A stretch of DNA of 64,000 bases, from NCBI GenBank assembly GCA_040080215.1, contig JBEBIT010000002.1, forward strand, positions 62,001 to 126,000. Direction: 5' to 3'. Under the pieces are notes generated by a model. The model was not told the DNA's origin, ran no database searches, and saw only the letters and a program-made list of their open reading frames with translations. The DNA comes from CAIUGU01 sp040080215 (GTDB taxonomy: Bacteria > Pseudomonadota > Gammaproteobacteria > Steroidobacterales > Steroidobacteraceae). This document shows, one piece after another, positions 25,014 through 33,248 of the stretch; the first letter of the stretch is position 1, and every line of letters starts with the position of its first letter. Made by a program: the position numbers and the translations under genes.

Positions 25014-26099
25014 TCATTCATGGTGCCGATAGGTCTTGAAACCTTCCCGCGCCACCAAGGCATCACGCCTGGCGATCTCGAGATCCGCACTGGTCATCTC
25101 GCGCACGAGGTCGGCAAAGCTTGTCTCCGCGCGCCACCCGAGCTTGGCCCGCGCCTTCGACGGATCGCCGAGCAACGTATCGACTTCGGTGGGGCGGAAG
25201 TATCTCGAGTCCACCTTGACGATGGCTCGACCGCTCTTGCGATCGATCCCTTGCTCGTCGACGCCCGCGCCTTGCCACTTGATATCGAATCCCAGCTCCG
25301 CCCCCGCTCTCTCGACAAACTCCCTCACCGAATGCTGCTCGCCTGTCGCAATGACAAAGTCCTCGGCGACATCTTGCTGCAGCATCAGCCATTGGGCCTT
25401 CACGTAGTCACGCGCATGACCCCAGTCTCGCAGAGAGTCCATGTTGCCAAGGTACAGACATTCCTCGAGCCCCTCGGCAATGCGTGCCAGTCCGCGAGTG
25501 ATCTTGCGGGTGACGAAAGTCTCGCCGCGGATCGGCGACTCGTGATTGAACAGGATGCCGCTGCACGCAAACAGGCCATATGCCTCGCGATAGTTGACCG
25601 TAATCCAGTGGGCATACACCTTCGCCGCACCGTAGGGCGAACGCGGATAGAACGGCGTGGTTTCCTTCTGCGGGATTTCCTGGACCAGGCCGAACATCTC
25701 GGACGTGGAGGCCTGGTAGAAGCGGGTTTTCTTCTCCAGCCCCAGAATCCGGATGGCTTCGAGAATCCTCAAGGTACCGAGAGCGTCTGCATTGGCCGTG
25801 TATTCCGGTGTCTCGAAAGACACCGCCACATGGCTCTGCGCGGCGAGGTTGTAGATCTCGTCCGGCTGGACCTGCTGGATAATCCGGATCAGGTTGGTCG
25901 CGTCCGTCAGGTCACCGTAGTGCAGGTGCAGCTTGACGCCGCGCTCGTGCGGATCGCGATAGAGGTGGTCGATGCGGTCCGTGTTGAAGGAAGACGCCCG
26001 GCGCTTGACGCCATGAACCTCGTACCCCTTGCCCAGCAGGAATTCAGCGAGATAGGCCCCGTCCTGACCAGTCACTCCGGTGATCAATGCAGTCTTCAA
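25014..26099 (-). CDS. gmd: GDP-mannose 4,6-dehydratase
   Basis: Makes GDP-4-keto-6-deoxy-D-mannose, the precursor of GDP-fucose, -rhamnose or -perosamine. 361 residues. Motifs: TGVTGQDGAYLAEFLLGKGY at residues 7-26, the substrate loop RRASSFNTDRIDHLYRDP, ASTSEMFG, and the catalytic YGAAKVYAHWITVNYRE near residue 155; NHESPIRGETFVTRK is also diagnostic. The next gene, fcl, directs the product to GDP-fucose. A degraded fragment of a second gmd lies about 0.9 kb upstream, beyond the toxin-antitoxin pair. Confidence 0.96.
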   Translation of the reverse strand: MKTALITGVTGQDGAYLAEFLLGKGYEVHGVKRRASSFNTDRIDHLYRDPHERGVKLHLHYGDLTDATNLIRIIQQVQPDEIYNLAAQSHVAVSFETPEYTANADALGTLRILEAIRILGLEKKTRFYQASTSEMFGLVQEIPQKETTPFYPRSPYGAAKVYAHWITVNYREAYGLFACSGILFNHESPIRGETFVTRKITRGLARIAEGLEECLYLGNMDSLRDWGHARDYVKAQWLMLQQDVAEDFVIATGEQHSVREFVERAGAELGFDIKWQGAGVDEQGIDRKSGRAIVKVDSRYFRPTEVDTLLGDPSKARAKLGWRAETSFADLVREMTSADLEIARRDALVAREGFKTYRHHE

Positions 26100-26155
26100 C
26101 TAGTCGCTCCCTCAACCTTCCTGCAACACGCCGCCAATACGCAGATTCCCGAACA

Positions 26156-26581
26156 TCAGATGTAACGTTTGATGCCCGCGCGCCTGGCAGCCTTATTCAG
26201 ATCCTGATCAAGCGTGGCGAGCGGAATACCGGACCGCAATGACAATTCCATGTAGGAAGCATCGTAGGCAGACAGCCGGTATCGTCGTGCGATTTGCAGC
26301 GTGTCCGAAAGTGCTGTCGCGACAGTATCCGAATCGACATCGATATCGAGCCCGGCGAGCATCTCGAGGAATGCCTCGCTCTGTGCTTCTACCAGCAGCC
26401 CCTTCTGTTCGGCTTTGGCAATGACATTGGCCACTTCCAGGTTCCAGATGACCGGGACGATCGCACGATTGTCTTCTGCCTTCATTGCCTCAAGGACGCC
26501 CATCGCATAGCCCCGCGCGGCGGCGGCACCATCGCCCAGCAGCCAGCACGTCGCAACAGACGCATCGAGTACAAAACTCAT
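26156..26581 (-). CDS. VapC-type PIN-domain toxin
   Basis: Predicted ribonuclease toxin of 141 residues. The PIN acidic residues are visible: MSFVLDASVATCWLL at the start, NLEVANVIAKA, YDASYMELSLRSGIPLATLD toward the end. The family cleaves tRNA or rRNA when unbound by its antitoxin. It overlaps the antitoxin gene by four bases (ATGA), which indicates translational coupling. Located between gmd and a gmd fossil, so it may have arrived in a rearrangement. Confidence 0.9.
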   Translation of the reverse strand: MSFVLDASVATCWLLGDGAAAARGYAMGVLEAMKAEDNRAIVPVIWNLEVANVIAKAEQKGLLVEAQSEAFLEMLAGLDIDVDSDTVATALSDTLQIARRYRLSAYDASYMELSLRSGIPLATLDQDLNKAARRAGIKRYI

Positions 26582-26823
26582 TCACGGCCTTCCGCGATGA
26601 GATCTCTGACAACGGTGGTGCCGTGAACAGGGTTGTCACCCATGAATGCCTTGAATCTCTCTATCACCGCGCTCTTGTCCTTGCGACGTGCCGATCGACT
26701 TGGCACCAGGTCGGCGATCGCTTCACCGCGATTCGTGATCGTGAACCGCTTTCCGGCTTTGACCTGCCGCAGGAGATCGGGGAGCCTGGTCTTGGCTTCG
26801 TAGGCACCGATTTCGATTTTCAT
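26578..26823 (-). CDS. Phd/VapB-type antitoxin
   Basis: 81-residue prevent-host-death family antitoxin. The N-terminal DNA-binding fold is seen in IEIGAYEAKTRLPDLLRQVK and RFTITNRGEAIADLVPS; the C-terminal tail that wraps the toxin is FKAFMGDNPVHG onward. As usual it precedes the toxin and probably autoregulates the pair by binding its own promoter upstream of 26823. Confidence 0.9.
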   Translation of the reverse strand: MKIEIGAYEAKTRLPDLLRQVKAGKRFTITNRGEAIADLVPSRSARRKDKSAVIERFKAFMGDNPVHGTTVVRDLIAEGRE

Positions 26824-26914
26824 GATTGCTCCGGATGACGCCCGTCTAGTCTACAGGCTGGTCTATTCACCAGCAATCGCTGTTGGCCACCGGGTTCTTG
26901 CGTTGCCGCGAGTA

Positions 26915-27085
26915 ATTGGGCGGCCAGGGTGCAGATTTCATCCGACAGCATCTGCTGGACGATGCGGACCAGGTTGGTGGCATCAGGCGGGTCGCAATAG
27001 CTCAGGCGGAGCTTGCCCTCCGCTAGTCGGCCTGGAACCGACGCATCGACCTTCTGGACACCCTGTCCTGCCGATAAAGGTGCTC
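26915..27085 (-). pseudogene. Fossil fragment of a second gmd gene
   Basis: On the minus strand the translation KLRLSYCDPPDATNLVRIVQ continuing QMLSDEICTLAAQL aligns with residues KLHLHYGDLTDATNLIRIIQ and following of the intact gmd at 25.0-26.1 kb. Slightly upstream, in another frame, EEHLYRQ matches IDHLYRD, and about 40 bases of non-matching sequence separate the pieces. Only some 55 codons survive, with frameshift and stop, so it is not functional. Confidence 0.65.
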
Positions 27086-27140
27086 TTCCTGGGACAGCAC
27101 CCGACGGCAACGTGGGTCTTCCTCTGGTGGGGCCCTTCGG

Positions 27141-28241
27141 TCAGCGTTGCTTCCAGAGAGTCGTATGAACTCCCGTAGAAGACCCGTCCTCGTCTCTCGG
27201 CACTTCGCGTCGTCGAATGACTCGGCCACTGGCGAACACCACGAAGTACGCAATGCCCAGCGCCACCCAGGCAAAGAACATCAGCCCGTCTGGAACACCG
27301 GATGTGTACCCGGCAAGCCCGATGCCCGCCAATACCGCCGCTCCCAGGAGAATCGCCTGAGCGACCTGGCGAGATCGCAGACCCAGCCGACGAAGCACAT
27401 GATGCAGATGCTCGGAATCTCCATGAAACGGTGACCGCCCCATCAGCACTCGTCGCACCATGCTGCTGAAGAAGTCATATACAGGCAGCGCGAAGATCCA
27501 CAGCGTGACAACCGGGCTGAATACCCTGGCCGGTTCCTGCGAAAGCTTGATGCTGATCCATGCGAGCGAGAATCCGAGCATCGTGCTGCCCGCATCACCC
27601 ATGAATGCCCGGATGTCCTTGGTGCGCTTCGACGGCCAGTTGAAGATCAGGAACCCGACAAGACAGCCACCCAGACACACAAGAATGGGCAGGTACGTCA
27701 GCGCTTCCGCGACAAAGCAGGCCACTCCCATGAATATCAATGCCATCAGGGACTGAATGCCTGCTATGCCATCGCTGCCGTCAAACATGTTGAATGCGTT
27801 GATCGCCGTCAGAACGATAACCAACGTGAACAAGCTGGACATCCAGCCGAGCTCAACGATCCCGCCAAAAAACGGGCGCCCTATATCCGCGACGGTCACT
27901 TCCGCCCCAGCCATCATCACGATTGCAGCGCAGATCTGCGCCAGGAACCTGACTGTCGGTGGCAAATCGTAACGATCGTCCAAGGCTCCGATAGCGACCA
28001 GGATCGCCACGGCTGCAAGAAAGAAATAATAGCCCTCGACCGCCTGCTGGTTATAAATCCCACCTAGTAGAAGCCCGGCAAACATGGCCAGACCGCCAAT
28101 GACGGGAACCTCCCCCTCATGCATCTTTCGACCTCCCGGACGGTCTATCAAGCCGATCCCCCGAGCGACCGGCCGCAGGGCAAACATGAAAAGGACCGTA
28201 ATGAGGAGCGGAAGCGTCAGGCTGGCGAGCATTCTTGGCAT
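27141..28241 (-). CDS. wecA: UDP-GlcNAc:undecaprenyl-phosphate GlcNAc-1-phosphate transferase (WecA/TagO family)
   Basis: Polytopic inner-membrane enzyme (366 residues, about 10-11 hydrophobic segments) that starts lipid-linked repeat-unit synthesis by moving a HexNAc-1-phosphate to undecaprenyl phosphate. Family motifs: GLIDRPGGRKMHEGEVPVIG near residues 30-49, ALDDRYDLPP near 87, NAFNMFDGSDGIAGIQSL near 148, FMGDAGSTMLGF near 216, and the cytoplasmic HGDSEHLHHVLRRLG histidine loop near 300. It is the last gene of the minus-strand Wzx/Wzy locus. UDP-GlcNAc is the likeliest substrate; a related HexNAc is possible. Confidence 0.92.
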   Translation of the reverse strand: MPRMLASLTLPLLITVLFMFALRPVARGIGLIDRPGGRKMHEGEVPVIGGLAMFAGLLLGGIYNQQAVEGYYFFLAAVAILVAIGALDDRYDLPPTVRFLAQICAAIVMMAGAEVTVADIGRPFFGGIVELGWMSSLFTLVIVLTAINAFNMFDGSDGIAGIQSLMALIFMGVACFVAEALTYLPILVCLGGCLVGFLIFNWPSKRTKDIRAFMGDAGSTMLGFSLAWISIKLSQEPARVFSPVVTLWIFALPVYDFFSSMVRRVLMGRSPFHGDSEHLHHVLRRLGLRSRQVAQAILLGAAVLAGIGLAGYTSGVPDGLMFFAWVALGIAYFVVFASGRVIRRREVPRDEDGSSTGVHTTLWKQR

Positions 28242-28268
28242 TTTCTAGTTCCCTTTTCCCTGTCAGCA

Positions 28269-28290
28269 GGACAAAGACCACTCTTTGTCC
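28269..28290. repeat. Perfect 9-bp hairpin in the wecA leader
   Basis: GGACAAAGA and TCTTTGTCC flank the loop CCAC, 28 bases upstream of the wecA ATG. It could be a leader hairpin or an operator; no known regulator site is recognised. The rest of the 28.24-28.54 kb spacer shows nothing else. Confidence 0.5.
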
Positions 28291-28535
28291 CTCACTGAAG
28301 GCCCATCTCATTATCGGAGAGTCAACGTCCCAGTTTACTGCTAAGCGCTTGTAGGCGTACGCATTTTGCAGTCTCCACGGCCAGATCAGCAGCAAGGGAG
28401 TCGGCGTTTCCATCGACGCGACTTGGCAATTCCCTGATTCTAATCGAGACGTAGCCCCGGAGACTGACAAAGATCAACCGCCCGGAAGACGATCGCGCCC
28501 AAACAGCACCCACCGGACACCTGCCAGCTGTACTC

Positions 28536-29846
28536 CTATGCGGCGTGCAGGGAGCCTACGTTGAGTGCATTGGCGATCCTTTGGGGTACCTCGGTTAACG
28601 GGAACTCCGCCGGCAATTCACCCTTCGGCACTCCGGTGTCGAAGAAGTATCCGATCCCGCTGTGCCACCCATTCTTGAGAGCCACAAACGCGACGTTGGC
28701 AGACAGGTCGGAATACTCTTCTGCCCCAATCTGAAACAGGAGGTCCTTGCCGATGTCCCGCGGGTAGACAAGCATTGCAAAGATATCCCGGCCCCGATTG
28801 TCCACCTCAAACAGTGGCGTTCCGTCGCGAGTTACGGCCCGTGCAAGGCGGTCCGCGGCAATGACGGCCTGATGCTCGTCGCCGCAGGTCAGAAGGAAGT
28901 CCCGGGACATTCGCGCGTCCACCTTGACGAAGGGCACGGCAATCCGGCGAAGAAACGCAGCGTGGTCCTTCAATCGCCAGTAGTAGGTTTCCTTCGGGTA
29001 GGGCTCCTGATGCAAGCCAGTTGCAACCATGAATCTTGCTGACGGAAATGCCCGCTGCATCATTCCCAGAATATGGTCATAGAGCTCATAGACTTCGAGG
29101 ACGGGATCCACCCCCGGAGGCGCATACCAGGAAGGATTGCGCAATGGTCCTGCATAGGACGCCGAGGAAAACATGTAGTGATGCTGGATATGAGCCCCTG
29201 CGTTCAGGAACAGGCTCGAGAAATGCGGGCCCGTCCTGCGTACCTGGCGAACGAAGATGTCTGCAAGCAGAAGGTCCAGAAAGAGCGCCCTGTTCCATGA
29301 ATGCCGCCCGGCACCGGCAACCAGCTTCGCATAGCGCCCATAATTCATCGGATTGGCGTAAGCGACAATGCCGGCAACCAGCGCCAATGCCGACTTCAAC
29401 GTCACTTTGTTCTGTGAGTTGTCATTGACAGCCTGGGAGACTGCAGCGGCCAGCCTCCTGAGGATAGGTGGAGCAGTGATGTCCGTAGGAGTCCACGGAT
29501 CCGGAACGAAGAAAGCCGGATTGCGCAGCCGGTGCTTCGCATTCATCGGGCAGATGGCGCCCACTTTCAGTCCCTTGGCCTCCAGCTGCTCCCAGATCTG
29601 CGGCAGGTCGCAGTTCACGATATCGCCAAGACGAAACACACCGTGCTCGGCAAAGGTCAATCCGGTATGGGCAGTCACCCACTGGATCCAGGGTTCAAGA
29701 TGCTCGTATTCCCGCTCGGAAGTGGTCGTCGACCAACCCGATTTCTCGATCATCTGGCGAAAATGCGGCAACAGCCCCCGGGAGCAGTAATGCGAAACGC
29801 TCTCGAAGCTGATTTCGTTGAATTCAAGAAGCAGCAACCGTGCCAT
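28536..29846 (-). CDS. AlkP-superfamily-like protein of unknown function
   Basis: 436 residues with the ATG at 29846 (a GTG four codons upstream is possible). The opening ARLLLLEFNEISFESVSHYC, the conserved HLEPWIQWVTAHTGLTFAEH, and DIVNCDLPQIWEQLEAKG continuing LKVGAICPMNA resemble the metal-site and 'PM' motifs of type I phosphodiesterase/nucleotide pyrophosphatase members of the alkaline phosphatase superfamily. The first metal aspartate appears replaced (LEFNE instead of xxxDG), so activity is uncertain. There is no signal peptide or membrane segment, so a cytoplasmic or peripheral place is likely. It lies between wecA and a GT4 gene in the same orientation. Phosphate, phosphoglycerol or sulfate chemistry on the glycan is possible but not shown. 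Confidence 0.6.
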   Translation of the reverse strand: MARLLLLEFNEISFESVSHYCSRGLLPHFRQMIEKSGWSTTTSEREYEHLEPWIQWVTAHTGLTFAEHGVFRLGDIVNCDLPQIWEQLEAKGLKVGAICPMNAKHRLRNPAFFVPDPWTPTDITAPPILRRLAAAVSQAVNDNSQNKVTLKSALALVAGIVAYANPMNYGRYAKLVAGAGRHSWNRALFLDLLLADIFVRQVRRTGPHFSSLFLNAGAHIQHHYMFSSASYAGPLRNPSWYAPPGVDPVLEVYELYDHILGMMQRAFPSARFMVATGLHQEPYPKETYYWRLKDHAAFLRRIAVPFVKVDARMSRDFLLTCGDEHQAVIAADRLARAVTRDGTPLFEVDNRGRDIFAMLVYPRDIGKDLLFQIGAEEYSDLSANVAFVALKNGWHSGIGYFFDTGVPKGELPAEFPLTEVPQRIANALNVGSLHAA

Positions 29847-30097
29847 AAGGTGCGTCACTCATTTATCGAGTATTGAGGAGCAATCCGCCCCCAACTTTCC
29901 TGTCGGCTGACTCATCGTCTGGCTGCTGCCGCACAGAATAGGCAACCCGTCACTGCAACGTGGCAATCCAGATCGAATCCATTGCCATAATACTGCCTAC
30001 TCCAAATGGGTGTCACTTTCGGCCAGTTGACACGCCTGCGCGTCGGTTCGAAAAGGCCCACAGCTGGGGGCAGACTGCGTCATCTGCTGACTCAAAA
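29847..30097. other. Spacer between the AlkP-like gene and the GT4 gene
   Basis: About 250 bases, lower in GC than the flanks. I find no open frame with coding character, no repeat shared with the rest of the window and no clear hairpin. It may hold the promoter of the AlkP-like and wecA genes. Confidence 0.4.
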
Positions 30098-31267
30098 TCA
30101 GCCGTTCTCGAGGAGCACCCGGTAGATCCCAAGCGTCTTTTCAACCACGGATTCGACACCGAAACGATCGATGGCCAGCTGACGACCCGCCTGGCCATAT
30201 CGCTCTCTACGTGCCTTGTCGTTGATTAGTCGCAGTAGACAGTCCGCCAGTGCCTGGCTGTCGCTAATTGGAACCAGGTCCCCGGTCACCCCCGGACGAA
30301 TGGCGTCGCGGCACCCGATGGAATCAGTGGTTACTACAGCACAGCCGGCTGCTGCAGCCTCCAGCAGCACCTTGGGCATGCCTTCTCTATAGGAAGGCAG
30401 ACAGACGATGCTCGCCTCGGCATACAGGGCGTCGACCTTCTCTACATGCCCCAACCATTCGACGACGCCTTCCGCTTGCCACCTCCCGATCTGCTCCGGA
30501 GTGACGCTGCTCGGATTCTGGTAGTCTGCGGCCCCCGCGAGCACGAAGCGCCACTCCGGGACGATCTTCTTCAGCTCCCGGGCAGCCCGGACAAATTCAT
30601 CGACTCCTTTGTCGCGCAGCATTCTGGCCGGAAATAGCACCGTTTGTTGCTTGACGTGAATCGGCATGGCGACGAAATCCGTCAATCTGACACCCGAGCC
30701 GGGTATCAGCACAATCTTGTCGGCGGTGGCAAGCCCGGATGCAACGATTGCCTCCAGGTCGTCGGTATTCTGGACGATGACACGCACGTTGGGGTGACCA
30801 AAAGCCGCTCGCGCACAAATCCGAAAGGCCTGCCGGAGAGCGGCCCGGAATACGCCAGATTTCTCCGCCGGTGTGAATGCGTACCCCATGCCTGAGACGG
30901 CGAGTACAAGGGCGCGCACCCTGCAGAGTCGTGCGGCGAGTCCGCCGTAGAGTACGCCCTTCGGTGAAGCGCAGTGCACCAGATCTGGCGAGCGTCGCAC
31001 CACGCCGCCGATCAACTGCAACAGTCCGAGCAACTCGATCAGTGGGTTGACGCCCCCACTACGGAAGGCAACACGGTGATGCGGGATACCCGAAGCAACC
31101 AGTTCCGCCTCCGCCGACCTCTCCATGGACACACTGCCTGCCTGACCGGTAATCAGGTCTACAGCGAAGCCAGCGGCCAGCGCTCCCTTTGCCAGCGGTA
31201 GTCGATGAGAGACAAAGAACGCCGCGTTGTTGACGACGAAGGTGATTCGCTTATCCGGCACTGTCAT
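30098..31267 (-). CDS. Glycosyltransferase family 4 (PglA/WbpT-like)
   Basis: 389 residues of GT-B type. The N terminus KRITFVVNNAAFFVSHRLPL with FFxSHRLP is the hallmark of the PglA/WbnH-like subgroup that commonly uses UDP-GalNAc or related donors. HCASPKGVLYGGLAARL and GMGYAF follow; the donor half has FPARMLRDKGVDEFVRAA and SYREGMPKVLLEAAAAGC with the EX7E motif. It overlaps the asnB gene upstream by 17 bases, so translation is coupled. Predicted to act at the cytoplasmic face on the undecaprenyl-linked unit; donor identity is inference. Confidence 0.88.
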   Translation of the reverse strand: MTVPDKRITFVVNNAAFFVSHRLPLAKGALAAGFAVDLITGQAGSVSMERSAEAELVASGIPHHRVAFRSGGVNPLIELLGLLQLIGGVVRRSPDLVHCASPKGVLYGGLAARLCRVRALVLAVSGMGYAFTPAEKSGVFRAALRQAFRICARAAFGHPNVRVIVQNTDDLEAIVASGLATADKIVLIPGSGVRLTDFVAMPIHVKQQTVLFPARMLRDKGVDEFVRAARELKKIVPEWRFVLAGAADYQNPSSVTPEQIGRWQAEGVVEWLGHVEKVDALYAEASIVCLPSYREGMPKVLLEAAAAGCAVVTTDSIGCRDAIRPGVTGDLVPISDSQALADCLLRLINDKARRERYGQAGRQLAIDRFGVESVVEKTLGIYRVLLENG

Positions 31268-33248
31268 TTCCCAGCCATGACTGGAACATCAGCACGCACC
31301 ATAATTGGTGATGCCAATTACGCCCACCGCGCAAGTGCTCCTCCCATTTCTGCCGTATGGGCCCGGCATTCAGATAACCTTCCTGCCGCAACCTCCTCTC
31401 GTCGAGCAGATCCTCGGCCCAGTCACGCAACGGTCCCCGCAACCACGAGTCAAGTGGTAGCGCGAATCCCATCTTGCGCCGTTCCACGAGCTGTCTTGGA
31501 ACATGCCTGTAGAGCACTTGCCGCAACACCCACTTCCCCATCCCACCCCTGAGCTTCATCGACTGGGGCAATGACCACGCGAACTCCACAACCCGATGAT
31601 CCAGCAGCGGCACGCGACTCTCCAGCGACACGCCCATTGACGCCCTGTCCACTTTGGTCAAGATGTCATCCTGAAGGTAAGTGAGCATATCGAACAGCAT
31701 CATCTGCTGTACGTCGCCAAGACCAGGCAACTCGCGGACTCCTTGCGAGAGGACGGTCGGAGGCTCTTGCCCGCCAATCACGATGCTAGCAGGGTCATTC
31801 CATTGGCTAACCAGCGACAGATAGAGTTCATCCAGAGTTCTCGAACCGAGCATCGTTGCCACTTTCTGGAGCTTGTCTCCCCAGTGCGCCTGCTGCAGGG
31901 AGCGCGGCAACAAACCCTGCACCGACCCCAGCAACGCATTCCACTTTGCCGGAGACAGCGCTTGCAACAGACGCGCAAGCGCCAATCGAGAAGAGACTGG
32001 GAGTTTCGAGAGACCGCCCCAGAAGCGGTCTACGAGGACATACCGGTTGTAACCCGCAAACAGTTCGTCGCCGCCGTCACCGGAAAGGGAAACTGTCACG
32101 TGCTGTCGCGCCAGTTGCGAGACGAGAAACGTGGGTAGTTGTGACGAATCCGCGAACGGCTCCGAATACAGCATCGGCAAGCGCGGGATAACGTCCATTG
32201 CCTGCCGTGGCGTCACATAAAGCTCAGTGTGATCGGTACCAAGATGCGCCGCCACAGCTCTGGCATGCACTGCCTCGTCGTACTGCGGATCATCGAAGCC
32301 GATCGTGAAGGTTCGCACTGGCCGTGCGGACTCCGCCTGCATGAGGGCCACAACTGTCGAGGAATCTATCCCTCCAGAAAGGAATGCCCCCAGTGGGACA
32401 TCCGCAATCATCTGCTGCCGCACCGCCCTCCGAAGCAGCACTTCCAGCGCTTCCACTGCCTGTTGCGATGTCCCCTGAAAGGCATTCGAGACCCCCGAAG
32501 CTGCCGCATCCGACGCCGACCAATAACTCGACAGCTTAGAATCCCCATTGGACGACGACACCTGCAATAGGCTGCCGGCGGGGAGCTTGGACACACCACG
32601 ATAGATCGAGTACGGAACAGGCACGCAACCATGCCGCATGAACAAACACAGTGCCGCACGATCGATCTCCGCCCGAAAAGCCGGATGCGCCTTCAGTGCA
32701 CCGAGCTCTGAACCAAACACGAAGGTCGCTCCATGACCGTGCCCCAGCCAGCCGTAGTAGAGGGGCTTCTCCCCCAGGCGATCACGGCCCAGGGTGAGGA
32801 GACGTTCCTCTCTGTCCCAGAGAGCAAACGCAAACATCCCAGAGCACCGCGCAAGTGTCCCCGCAAGACCCCACGCCTCGATACCCGCGAGCAATGTCTC
32901 TGTATCAGAACTTCCCCGCCAACTGATTCCGGATCCAGAACGCTCCAGGATCTGAGGAAACGAAGTCGACTCCAGAGCTTCCCGAAGCTCGAGGTGGTTA
33001 TAGATCTCGCCGTTGAACACGATAACGTAGCGACCGCTAGCCGAAACCATGGGCTGAGCGCCCGCCGACGAGAGGTCAATGATTGCCAATCGTCGATGAC
33101 CCAGCGCCACACCGGCACTGTTATCTACCCACTTGCCTGCGGCATCCGGTCCACGATGCACCAACGCATTCGCCATCCGGACAAGGACATCCTGAGCTTC
33201 CGCCGATATGGACCCCGGCGACGCTAGAAATCCGGCTATTCCGCACAT
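31251..33248 (-). CDS. asnB: Asparagine synthase (glutamine-hydrolysing) family amidotransferase
   Basis: 665 residues with an N-terminal class II glutaminase whose catalytic cysteine follows the start (MCGIAGFLASPG) and a C-terminal synthetase with the PP-loop LGAFLSGGIDSSTVVALM near residue 275 and LSGDGGDELFAGYNRY near 375. The family makes asparagine, but members in O-antigen loci (WbpS-like) amidate uronic acid carboxyl groups. It overlaps the Wzy gene upstream by 13 bases and the GT4 gene downstream by 17. The context favours the glycan role, because the locus makes several uronates; asparagine synthesis cannot be excluded. Confidence 0.9.
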   Translation of the reverse strand: MCGIAGFLASPGSISAEAQDVLVRMANALVHRGPDAAGKWVDNSAGVALGHRRLAIIDLSSAGAQPMVSASGRYVIVFNGEIYNHLELREALESTSFPQILERSGSGISWRGSSDTETLLAGIEAWGLAGTLARCSGMFAFALWDREERLLTLGRDRLGEKPLYYGWLGHGHGATFVFGSELGALKAHPAFRAEIDRAALCLFMRHGCVPVPYSIYRGVSKLPAGSLLQVSSSNGDSKLSSYWSASDAAASGVSNAFQGTSQQAVEALEVLLRRAVRQQMIADVPLGAFLSGGIDSSTVVALMQAESARPVRTFTIGFDDPQYDEAVHARAVAAHLGTDHTELYVTPRQAMDVIPRLPMLYSEPFADSSQLPTFLVSQLARQHVTVSLSGDGGDELFAGYNRYVLVDRFWGGLSKLPVSSRLALARLLQALSPAKWNALLGSVQGLLPRSLQQAHWGDKLQKVATMLGSRTLDELYLSLVSQWNDPASIVIGGQEPPTVLSQGVRELPGLGDVQQMMLFDMLTYLQDDILTKVDRASMGVSLESRVPLLDHRVVEFAWSLPQSMKLRGGMGKWVLRQVLYRHVPRQLVERRKMGFALPLDSWLRGPLRDWAEDLLDERRLRQEGYLNAGPIRQKWEEHLRGGRNWHHQLWCVLMFQSWLGNDSAG

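Noticed and set aside
28536..29846. Polysaccharide sulfatase
   Set aside because: No C/S-x-P-x-R sulfatase motif and no signal peptide are visible, so a sulfatase call is not justified despite the nearby sulfate-activation genes.
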